The position numbers and the translations under genes were made by a program. The notes beneath the pieces are model-generated. The model was not told the DNA's origin, made no database searches, and was given only the letters and a program-made list of their open reading frames with translations. This document shows, in pieces, positions 16,563 through 22,623 of a stretch of DNA of 22,623 nt (position 1 is its first letter; every line of letters begins with the position of its first letter). This DNA comes from Oleiagrimonas sp964566965 (GTDB lineage: Bacteria; Pseudomonadota; Gammaproteobacteria; Xanthomonadales; Rhodanobacteraceae): positions 1 to 22,623 of the forward strand of contig CAZMKO010000036.1 in the NCBI GenBank assembly GCA_964566965.1. Reading direction: 5' to 3'.

Positions 16563-18811
16563 GCACCTGCATCCGCCTGTCACGTCGCCGCTTCCTGAAA
16601 GTCATCGCCGGCACGGCCGGTGCGCTGGTCGTCGGTGTCGGTACCGTGCGCGCCCAGGATGCCGACATTCCGGTCGAACTGCTGGGCGACAACTACACGC
16701 AACTGGGCCCGTACCTGCGCATCGAGCCGGACGGACGCACCATCATCGGTGCGCGTGATCCGGACTGCGGCGAGGGCACGCATACCGTCCTGCCGATGAT
16801 CATCGCCGAGGAGATGGACGCCGACTGGTCCAAGGTGCTGGTGTTGTCGCTGGGTCCGCACGTCACACGCGAAAACAACGTGGCCCACTGGCGCTTCGGC
16901 CATCAACGCAGCGGTGACGGCAGCTCCGTGCCGGCGGCATGGAACGATCTGCGCCAGGCCGGCGCACTCGCCCGCTGGCTGTTGCGCCAGACCGCGGCGC
17001 GCCGCAGCGGTGTCTCGGCCAGCCGCCTGCGCTGCGAGAACGGCCAGGTCATCACCCCGGACGGCCAGCGCTACGGCTACGGGGAATTGGCCGCCGACGC
17101 CGCCAATCAGTCGCCACCGAGCGCCGCGCCGCCACTGAAAAACCCCGACCAGTACCGGCTGGTCGGCCACGGCGCCGGCGACGTGGATGCCCGCGACATC
17201 GTGCAGGGCTACACCCGCTACAGCCTCGACACCTACTGGGACGAGGCCCTGATCGCCGTGGTGGTGCATTGTCCCTGGCCCGGCGGACGCCTGGCCACCG
17301 TTGATACCGCCGCCGCGCTCAAGGTGCCGGATGTCGAACGCGTGCAGCAGCTGAAGCCCGAAGCCGGGCAACCCCTGGGGGCCACGCCCATCGCTCCGGG
17401 TGTCGCTGTCCTGGCCCACAACACCTGGGCCGCCATGAAGGGCCGCGATGCATTGAAACTCAGCTGGGAAGCGGGCAAACAGACCGAACCGGACACCACG
17501 CAACTGTTCGACGATGCCCGCGAGCTGCTCGACAGCCAGTCCGAACCGACCATGCACGTACGCCGCGACGGGGACGTGGAGAAGGCCGAAAAACGTGCCG
17601 CGCAGCGTGTCGAGGCTGTCTACGAGCAGCCGTTCGTGGCCCATGCCACACCCGAGCCGATCAACTGTCTGGCCGATATCGGCCATGACCACGCCCGCCT
17701 GGTCGTCCCCACCCAGGATCCACAGGGCGCGCTCGCGCTGGTGCAGCGTCTGACCTCCCTGGCCCCCGAACAGATCGACATCCAGGTGCCGCGCGCGGGG
17801 GGCGGCCTGGGCCGTCGCATGGATCACGATTTCGTGGCCGAGGCCGTCATGCTCTCCAAGGCCGCCGGCAAGCCGGTGAAACTGCTCTGGACCCGTGACC
17901 AGGATCTGCGCAACGACCTCTATCGGCCACTCGCCGTGCACAAATTGAAGGCATCACTGGACCGGCGCGGCCGAATCATCGCCTGGCGCCAACGCATGGC
18001 CAGCCCGTCGGCCCTGTGGCGCCGCGACGTGCCCGCCGACCGGCAGTGGACCTCCGAGGCCGATGCCAACGCCCTGCCCGCCGGGCTGGTGGAAAACCTG
18101 CACAGCACCTGGTACAGCCTGGACAGCCTGCTGCCGCGCGGCGCCATGCGCGGCGGCAGCGATGTCACCAACGCCTTCGTGGTGGAAGGGTTCATCGACG
18201 AAATCGCCAAGGCCACACGCACCGATCCGCTGGCGCTGCGCCACCGGTTGTTGGGCGAGCCACGCATGCTGGATCTCGGCCGCGGCAAGTCGCTGGATAT
18301 CGGTCGCCTGCGCGCGGTGCTCGACCTGGCCGCCGAGCGCATCGACTGGAAAACCGCACGCCGCAACGGCCACGGTCTGGGCATCGCGTGCCACGCCGGC
18401 CACGGCGGATACTGCGCCCATGCCGTCGAGGCCTCGGTGCGCGGCGAGCGCCTGGTTCTGCATCGCGTGGTCTGCGCCATCGACATCGGCCGTATCATCA
18501 ATCCGACCGGCTTCGAGGCCCAGGCCATCGGCGGCACGCTGTTCGGCATCGGCACGGCGCTGGGTCAGGCGATCACCGTCAAGGACGGCAAGATCGTGCA
18601 GCAGGACCTGAAGCAGTACCCGCAGGCGTCGATGGCCCAGTTGCCGTACAAGGTGGAGGTCTACCCCGTGGCTTCGCAGCAAGCGCCGGGCGGTGCCAGC
18701 CCGGTGGCCGTACCCTCGGCCGTGCCGGCGCTGGCCAACGCCGTGCACGCCGCCACCACGGTACGCATCCGGCGCCTGCCCCTGATGCCGGAGTTGCTCC
18801 GGTTGCTTTGA
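16559..18811 (+). CDS. Molybdopterin-binding large subunit, IorB/xanthine dehydrogenase family, Tat-exported
   Basis: The product is 750 aa from GTG 16559, 4-nt overlapped with the small-subunit gene. The N-terminus has a Tat signal, SRRRFLK (residues 8-14), then a hydrophobic stretch and an ARAQ-like cleavage site (VRAQ, 30-33). IorB-like landmarks are LPMIIAEEMDADW (78-90), HATPEPINCLAD, RAGGGLGRRMDHDF, MRGGSDVTNAFVVEGFIDE and IDIGRIINPTGFEAQ. Two family positions differ from what I expect: the Mo-proximal GQG reads GEG (71-73), and where the catalytic Glu normally lies (GVGEPG-type loop) the sequence is GGASPVAVPS, placing Pro715 at that position. The substrate is unknown; relatives hydroxylate N-heteroaromatics or aldehydes. 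No cytochrome subunit and no XdhC-like maturation gene lies nearby. The frame is intact, so it is not an obvious pseudogene. Confidence 0.9.
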   Translation: MSTCIRLSRRRFLKVIAGTAGALVVGVGTVRAQDADIPVELLGDNYTQLGPYLRIEPDGRTIIGARDPDCGEGTHTVLPMIIAEEMDADWSKVLVLSLGPHVTRENNVAHWRFGHQRSGDGSSVPAAWNDLRQAGALARWLLRQTAARRSGVSASRLRCENGQVITPDGQRYGYGELAADAANQSPPSAAPPLKNPDQYRLVGHGAGDVDARDIVQGYTRYSLDTYWDEALIAVVVHCPWPGGRLATVDTAAALKVPDVERVQQLKPEAGQPLGATPIAPGVAVLAHNTWAAMKGRDALKLSWEAGKQTEPDTTQLFDDARELLDSQSEPTMHVRRDGDVEKAEKRAAQRVEAVYEQPFVAHATPEPINCLADIGHDHARLVVPTQDPQGALALVQRLTSLAPEQIDIQVPRAGGGLGRRMDHDFVAEAVMLSKAAGKPVKLLWTRDQDLRNDLYRPLAVHKLKASLDRRGRIIAWRQRMASPSALWRRDVPADRQWTSEADANALPAGLVENLHSTWYSLDSLLPRGAMRGGSDVTNAFVVEGFIDEIAKATRTDPLALRHRLLGEPRMLDLGRGKSLDIGRLRAVLDLAAERIDWKTARRNGHGLGIACHAGHGGYCAHAVEASVRGERLVLHRVVCAIDIGRIINPTGFEAQAIGGTLFGIGTALGQAITVKDGKIVQQDLKQYPQASMAQLPYKVEVYPVASQQAPGGASPVAVPSAVPALANAVHAATTVRIRRLPLMPELLRLL

Positions 18812-18864
18812 CGCGACCGGCCGCGAGACCGACCCGGCTCCGTCGTTTCAGTTCCGCGCCGAGG

Positions 18865-20634
18865 TCAGTGCCCCCCGTCCGGATGCCATTGATCGGATTG
18901 CGAGGGTTTGCCCGGCGCGTTGGGACAGCCCGGCGGCGGCGGGCCCCCGGCGACACGGGCCATGGCGCAGTTGATGTCGTTGTCGACATGCACGTCCGGC
19001 GCGGTGCGGCTGGCGGCCGGCGCCGATGTACCCAGCCCGGGCACCAACGGATTGGCCGGTGCCATGTCCAGGCGCTGATCTCCGGATTTGGACGATGCCT
19101 GGCGCGGCGGATCGCCACCGCAACCGATGAAGATCGCCAGCGGCCCCATCACGCAATGCACGCGCACACCCGGCGCCAGGTGGAAGGTGTGCTTGACACT
19201 CAACTTCTCCACGAACCGGCGCAGGAAGGTGTCCAGCAGGCTCTCGTTCTTCGGCGCCCAGTACTGGTCGAACATGGTCGGCTTGTAGCCGAGACGGTCA
19301 CTGCTGCGGCGCATCACGTCGGAGTTGCCGCGTGGCGGCAATTGCACGTAGCCCTTGTCGGCGCCATGATCGCCCGCATCACCGTGATCGGCCGACTCGC
19401 CACCACGCGATCCGCCCTGTGCCGGTTCGAAACGGTCGCCGGGCGGCAACCAGGATTCGTCGCCGGTATCCGCCTGTCGTGCCGTGGTGTCGCGCGCCGG
19501 CGCGCCGGCACGTGCGGTGGTGTCCGCCGTCCGTGCCGGCGTCGTCGCGCTGGCGGCCTCGGCCGGGGCCGGCGGTGTGGCCACGCGGATGTCCCGTGAC
19601 ACGGCCGCGGTGTCCACCCGTGGTGCCTGCGGCTCGGACACATCGGCGACCGGCAGATCCCAAGCCGGCGCCGCCCGGTCGACTGGTGTCTCGGGAACCG
19701 GCGCCAACGACACCGAAGGCGCCTGCACGCGCACCGGCGTCGCGGCCTCCGGCGCAATGTCGGGCCGCTGCACGGGCGTGGGTTCCGTGGTCGACACCTC
19801 CGGTCCGGCCAATGTCACCGTGGGCACCTCCGGCGTGCTTGCCTCCACGGTGGCGCGGCGGGTCTGCGGTGCCTCCGGTACCACGGCGCCGGAGACATCC
19901 AGCGCCGGAGTGCCGATCTCGACGCGCGTGTCGACCTGCGGTGTGGGCACCGGCTGCGCCGGCGTCTGCGGCGCCTGCACCGGCCGAACCGGACCCTCGC
20001 CGCGGATCTGCGGTGTCGGCAGGGCCATGTCCGAAGTTTCCAGCACGACCCGGGGCTGGTCGCTGGCGATCTCGATTTCGGGTGTGGTGTCCTCGCTGGG
20101 CGGACTGGTCTCGGCACGCGGGGCCGGCACCGGCGGCGTCGGCTGGGGGGCGACCTCGGGCCGCGTGGTGTCGACCTGGACCCGCGGCGCCTCCATGACC
20201 ACCGACGGGATCGGCGGCATCGCGGCCCGTGAGGCTTCCTTTATCGCCTCCGGGGGCCGGCTCGGAGCCGGCGGCTTGGGCTGCGGCCGCTTGGGCAGGG
20301 TAATCGGCGGTGGTGGTGGCGGTGGCGGCTCCTCCTTGTCGATCAACCGCACCTCGGTGGACGCCATCTGTTCAGGCAAATCCGGGGGCACATAGGCCGG
20401 TCGGTGAACCGCAATCAGGAACACCACCAACGCATGCACCAGTACCGTGAATGCGGCCGCCGCCGCGCGCAATCCATACTCGGGGCGCGGATCGCCCCGT
20501 CGCAGCCGCTGCAACAGCAATCGCGCCTCGCGCGCACCCTCGCCGCTGCCGGTGACCAGCGGCCGCCTGGAGTGCGGCCGCCACTGGTGGCCACCCAGGA
20601 TGGGAGCGCCTACGGCGCCGTAGAAATGCGGCAT
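18865..20634 (-). CDS. Proline-rich single-pass membrane protein ('transmembrane repetitive protein'), function unknown
   Basis: The product is 589 aa. A basic N-terminus of about 55 residues is followed by one transmembrane helix (about 56-77, AFTVLVHALVVFLIAV), a run of eight prolines (103-110), and a long Pro/Thr/Ala/Val-rich region (about 105-440) built of loose repeats such as TPxVxxxxP. The last ~150 residues differ: YKPTMFDQYWAPKNESLLDT, then VEKLSVKHTFHLAPGVRVHC, with four cysteines (C494, C505, C556, C570) that could form disulfides. The layout, including a T-x3-H in the membrane helix, recalls TonB, but I do not see a TonB C-terminal domain. Xanthomonadaceae genomes carry similar proteins without a known role. 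Expected topology: inner-membrane anchor with a periplasm-spanning stalk. It converges on the Mo hydroxylase genes. Confidence 0.82.
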   Translation of the reverse strand: MPHFYGAVGAPILGGHQWRPHSRRPLVTGSGEGAREARLLLQRLRRGDPRPEYGLRAAAAAFTVLVHALVVFLIAVHRPAYVPPDLPEQMASTEVRLIDKEEPPPPPPPPITLPKRPQPKPPAPSRPPEAIKEASRAAMPPIPSVVMEAPRVQVDTTRPEVAPQPTPPVPAPRAETSPPSEDTTPEIEIASDQPRVVLETSDMALPTPQIRGEGPVRPVQAPQTPAQPVPTPQVDTRVEIGTPALDVSGAVVPEAPQTRRATVEASTPEVPTVTLAGPEVSTTEPTPVQRPDIAPEAATPVRVQAPSVSLAPVPETPVDRAAPAWDLPVADVSEPQAPRVDTAAVSRDIRVATPPAPAEAASATTPARTADTTARAGAPARDTTARQADTGDESWLPPGDRFEPAQGGSRGGESADHGDAGDHGADKGYVQLPPRGNSDVMRRSSDRLGYKPTMFDQYWAPKNESLLDTFLRRFVEKLSVKHTFHLAPGVRVHCVMGPLAIFIGCGGDPPRQASSKSGDQRLDMAPANPLVPGLGTSAPAASRTAPDVHVDNDINCAMARVAGGPPPPGCPNAPGKPSQSDQWHPDGGH

Positions 20635-20693
20635 GGCTCTGGCAACACGTGGATCGGTCCGTCGGAATCGGGCAAGTCGTCGCCGCCCACTTT

Positions 20694-20735
20694 AACGGTT
20701 TGCCGGCGTCGATTGAATCGACGCGCGATACCGTT
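20694..20735 (-). other. Imperfect hairpin at the end of the SET gene
   Basis: CGTCGATT (20707-20714) and AATCGACG (20716-20723) are inverted, and the flanks AACGGT (20694-20699) and ACCGTT (20730-20735) extend the pairing. It touches the SET stop codon and precedes the proline-rich protein gene on the same strand. There is no T-run, so it may be an attenuator or processing signal rather than a terminator. Confidence 0.4.
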
Positions 20736-21205
20736 CATCGCCCCTTGGGCTGCAACAGCGTGCCGGTGCAGCGTGGCGAGCCGCAACGGCAGGCCCAACG
20801 CTTCTTCATGCGTGCCGTGTGCGGCACGTCCAGCACGATACCGTAGTTGTAGGTCAACTCCTCGCCGGGCGCGATGTCACGCAACGCCTCGATGAGCACC
20901 TTGTCGTGGCGCGGATCGCCATCGGCAGCCTCCTCGATCAGCGCTTCGCAGTTCGGCTCGCAGCTGTGGTTGATCCAGCGTGCGCTGTTGCCTCCGACGT
21001 TGGCATCGACGATGTAGTGGTCGTTGAGCGTGAACAGGAACGTGTGGCCGGTTTCCGCACCGTCCCCGTATTGTTCGTCGGCCTCGGCATGGGTGATGAG
21101 TCGTCCCTTGTACTGGATGACGGTGTCACCCTTGGCGATGGGCGCCAGGGCAAACACGCCATTGCCGTGGATGGGGGAGCGGCGGGCGGCGATGCGGCGG
21201 GTCAT
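20735..21205 (-). CDS. Small SET-domain protein-lysine methyltransferase
   Basis: The product is 156 aa, the size of a bare SET domain. Motifs in order: HGNGVFA (13-19) and YKG (32-34) for AdoMet, the pseudoknot NHSCEPNC (79-86), GEELTYNYG (114-122) with the catalytic tyrosine, and a post-SET CRCGSPRC (C139, C141, C146) that with C82 would bind zinc and complete the substrate lysine channel. The complete set suggests an active enzyme that methylates a protein lysine with AdoMet. Such eukaryote-like proteins are known in Chlamydia and several proteobacteria; the target here is unknown. ATG 21205 is chosen because the fold starts right after it; upstream in-frame sequence is unlike SET proteins and runs into the divergent lipoprotein gene. 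No clear ribosome-binding site was seen. Confidence 0.92.
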   Translation of the reverse strand: MTRRIAARRSPIHGNGVFALAPIAKGDTVIQYKGRLITHAEADEQYGDGAETGHTFLFTLNDHYIVDANVGGNSARWINHSCEPNCEALIEEAADGDPRHDKVLIEALRDIAPGEELTYNYGIVLDVPHTARMKKRWACRCGSPRCTGTLLQPKGR

Positions 21206-21285
21206 GGGCGCGACTCGTTGGGAAAGGCTCCATGATGCCTCGTCCACGTCCGCAGTGGAATGACCCGGCGCGATCCACCTCGGGA

Positions 21286-21291
21286 TAGAAT
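21286..21291 (+). promoter_or_regulatory. Candidate -10 box for the lipoprotein gene
   Basis: TAGAAT lies 30 nt before the ATG at 21322, within the 116-nt divergent spacer. The best -35 candidate (ATGACC, 21260-21265) is spaced 20 nt away, longer than usual. Visual match only. Confidence 0.3.
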
Positions 21292-21321
21292 GACGCCACC
21301 TGTTCTGGTTCGGAGACGGTG

Positions 21322-21804
21322 ATGAAACGCCTCTTGTCTTGGATGCTTCCCGCCCTGCTGCTGGCCGTGCTGAGCGCCTGCGCTCCGCCGCGCAAGAGCA
21401 TGTTTCCACCGACCATCAGTGTGCAGCAGCTCACGGTGCAGCCGGACGGACGCTGGCACATGCAGATGCGCATCCTCAACAACAGCTACGGGCCGATGGA
21501 GTTTCGCGCCATCCACCTGACCATGACCATCGACAACGAGCCGGCGACGTCCATCGACGCCGACTTCACGCTGGGCATTCCGGCCCTGTCCGCCGACGTC
21601 ACCGACGTCACCATCCAGCCGTCCGCCGAAGCGGCCAAGGCGTTGGGAGCCATCGCCGACAAGGGCAGCGCCGGGGGGCTGGCCTATACCCTGGAAGGCA
21701 TTGCCAACGCGATACCGGACAAGAGCGACAAGGTGCGCGACTACAAGGTGCAAAGCCACGACTGGCTGTCCGCCGTGCCCGGCGTCGAAAACACCTACCG
21801 CTGA
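21322..21804 (+). CDS. Small lipoprotein with LEA type 2-like domain
   Basis: The product is 160 aa from ATG 21322, with GGAG six nt upstream; a GTG at 21319 is less likely. The signal peptide MKRLLSWMLPALLLAVLSAC ends in lipobox LSAC with Cys20. The mature part (ISVQQLTVQPDGRWHMQMRI, LNNSYGPMEFRAIHLTMTID) has the strand pattern of the LEA14/WHy-type fold: a short beta-sandwich domain found in desiccation-related plant proteins and bacterial lipoproteins. That assignment is by overall pattern and is moderate. The C-terminal ~50 residues (LGAIADKGSAGGLAYTLEGI) are probably helical. Expected location is the periplasmic face of a membrane. No function can be stated. A GNAT gene follows 65 nt later on the same strand. 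Confidence 0.8.
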   Translation: MKRLLSWMLPALLLAVLSACAPPRKSMFPPTISVQQLTVQPDGRWHMQMRILNNSYGPMEFRAIHLTMTIDNEPATSIDADFTLGIPALSADVTDVTIQPSAEAAKALGAIADKGSAGGLAYTLEGIANAIPDKSDKVRDYKVQSHDWLSAVPGVENTYR

Positions 21805-21869
21805 AGAAGCATTCGGTGTAAACAGGAACCTCCGGCGCCCGTGCCCACCACGACATCCAAGCTGACATC

Positions 21870-22349
21870 ATGAGTGACGACGCGTTCCTGATTCGCCTGG
21901 CCGACAACGACGACGACGATTTCATCCTCGGCCTGGTTCCCCGCTTTACCGATTTTCCCCTGCCCGCCTGGCGCCGTCGCAACGAGTGCCTGAAAGGCAT
22001 CGGCGAGGACGTTGCCCGACACCTCGCCGACCAGCCGGCCGGCAGTTTCATGTTCATCGCCGAAGATGCCGACGACGGCCGGCGAATGGGATTCGTGCAC
22101 CTGAAGAAGGTGCAGGATTATTTCACCGGACGCACCAACTGCCACATCTCCGACCTGGCAGTCGCCAAGGGCCATGAAGGACGCGGGGTCGGCCGCCTGC
22201 TCTTGCAGCACGCCGAGCAATGGGCTCGCGAGCACCGCTGCCACATGCTGTCGCTGGCGGTCTTCCCTGGCAACGAACGCGCCCGCAAGCTTTATGCCGA
22301 AACCGGATTCGATGTCGACCTGATACGCATGGCCAAACCGCTGGACTGA
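21870..22349 (+). CDS. GNAT family N-acetyltransferase
   Basis: The product is 159 aa, normal for a single GNAT domain. The acetyl-CoA pyrophosphate loop is GHEGRGVG (101-108) after strand 4 (CHISDLAVAK), and motif B is NERARKLYAETGF (135-147). The N-terminus is rich in Asp (ADNDDDDF, 11-18). The family transfers acetyl from acetyl-CoA to an amine of a small molecule or protein; nothing here indicates which. The start ATG at 21870 has no strong ribosome-binding site but gives the standard GNAT length. It may be co-transcribed with the lipoprotein gene 65 nt upstream. Confidence 0.9.
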   Translation: MSDDAFLIRLADNDDDDFILGLVPRFTDFPLPAWRRRNECLKGIGEDVARHLADQPAGSFMFIAEDADDGRRMGFVHLKKVQDYFTGRTNCHISDLAVAKGHEGRGVGRLLLQHAEQWAREHRCHMLSLAVFPGNERARKLYAETGFDVDLIRMAKPLD

Positions 22350-22383
22350 CGCCTTCCAATGCTCCGCAAGGACTGATCATGCA

Positions 22384-22512
22384 TGCAGGAGCGGTGGAAG
22401 CCGCGATCACGCTTGCCGCATTTCTCCGCGTCACCGGTCGCGCCTTCCGGCGCTCCTACACATGAACCTCACGGTCCGAATGGGAATGCGCAGGAGCCAC
22501 AATAGCCGCGTC
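22384..22512. repeat. REP-like repeats downstream of the GNAT gene
   Basis: A unit at 22384-22407 (TGCAGGAGCGGTGGAAGCCG, then CGAT) and an inverted one at 22437-22460 (GTCGCGCCTTCCGGCGCTCC, then TACA) form a REP doublet of the same family as 1535-1714. A third, weaker unit is at about 22489-22512 (GCAGGAGCCACAATAGCCGC). With the terminator that follows, the 219 nt between the GNAT gene and the tRNA hold no gene that I can support. Confidence 0.65.
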
Positions 22513-22520
22513 GCGGCGAG

Positions 22521-22561
22521 ACAAAATGGAAACGGCGGCTTGCAAAGATTGCACGCCGCCG
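22521..22561 (-). terminator. Intrinsic terminator of tRNA-Lys
   Basis: Read on the minus strand, a stem CGGCGGC...GCCGCCG (22561-22555 with 22539-22533), extended by TGCA/TGCA inside, is followed by TTTCCATTTTGT (22532-22521). It begins 8 nt after the CCA end of the tRNA, as expected for a factor-independent terminator. Confidence 0.75.
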
Positions 22562-22568
22562 ATCCGAT

Positions 22569-22623
22569 TGGTGGGCCGTGTAGGGCTCGAACCTACGACC
22601 AATTGATTAAGAGTCAACTGCTC
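22569..22623 (-). tRNA. tRNA-Lys(CUU), 3' part (5' part outside the window)
   Basis: On the minus strand the sequence reads GAGCAGTTGACTCTTAATCA, the anticodon arm with loop CTCTTAA and anticodon CTT, then variable loop, a T-arm with GGTTCGAGCC, acceptor strand CGGCCCA and an encoded CCA (22571-22569). Its similarity to E. coli tRNA-Lys in the anticodon arm is high. The D-arm and 5' acceptor strand lie beyond 22623. It reads AAG codons. Confidence 0.93.

Noticed and set aside
16032..18811. Annotation as a true xanthine dehydrogenase
   Set aside because: There is no FAD subunit, and the CGYCQ motif, Tat signal and two-subunit layout fit the isoquinoline 1-oxidoreductase branch instead; the substrate is left open.
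18016..19599. A 527-codon plus-strand frame across the Mo hydroxylase end and the proline-rich gene
   Set aside because: Arg/Pro/Gly-rich shadow that overlaps two convergent genes with better support.
19484..20395. A Ser/Thr/Gly-rich plus-strand frame of 303 codons resembling a surface repeat protein
   Set aside because: It is the complement of the Pro/Thr/Ala repeat region of the minus-strand protein; its repeats merely mirror that coding sequence.

Overview
This 22.6 kb window is GC-rich, densely packed and chromosomal. It points to a gammaproteobacterium of the order Xanthomonadales (Xanthomonadaceae or Rhodanobacteraceae). The best markers are a single-polypeptide aspartokinase/diaminopimelate decarboxylase, the MurL/MurD2 peptidoglycan pair first described in Xanthomonas, a paraquat-inducible operon with PqiA split in two, a 'transmembrane repetitive' proline-rich protein, and abundant REP-type GGGAGCGGCTTCAGCC extragenic palindromes. 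The genus cannot be fixed from sequence alone.

Layout: 1-1517 is the 3' part of metH (cobalamin and activation domains), followed by two tandem REP doublets (1535-1714) and a compact MscS-type channel (1778-2713). Convergent to it is a four-gene pqi operon on the minus strand (6323 to 2730: PqiA N-half, PqiA C-half, PqiB, PqiC), in which every junction is a 4-nt ATGA overlap. Divergent from pqi are a CnoX-like thioredoxin/TPR chaperone (6511-7401) and a coupled DUF4442 hotdog protein (7401-7871), then an M13 lipoprotein metallopeptidase (7949-10078). A strong hairpin and a decayed REP pair separate this from a minus-strand block (15737 to 10205): aspartokinase-DAP decarboxylase fusion, murL and murD2. 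The fusion supplies meso-DAP and lysine precursors, and MurD2 plus MurL make the L-Ala-D-Glu part of the peptidoglycan stem, so the block serves lysine and cell-wall synthesis together.

From 16032 to 18811 lies a two-gene molybdenum hydroxylase of the isoquinoline 1-oxidoreductase type, with a Tat signal on the large subunit. It is intact as an ORF, but two family active-site positions look altered (GQG to GEG; the C-terminal catalytic Glu to Pro). Convergent to it is a proline-rich single-pass membrane protein with a conserved-looking cysteine-containing C-terminus (20634 to 18865), preceded by a small SET-domain protein methyltransferase (21205 to 20735). Divergent from SET are a small lipoprotein (21322-21804) and a GNAT acetyltransferase (21870-22349). 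The window ends in more REP-like repeats, an intrinsic terminator and the 3' part of a tRNA-Lys(CUU) on the minus strand.

I found no mobile element gene, CRISPR array, phage or defence island. The most unusual items are the active-site changes in the Mo hydroxylase, the eukaryote-like SET protein, the proline-rich protein of unknown function, and the repeat family that has moved into the murL start codon and the stop codon of the upstream fusion gene.
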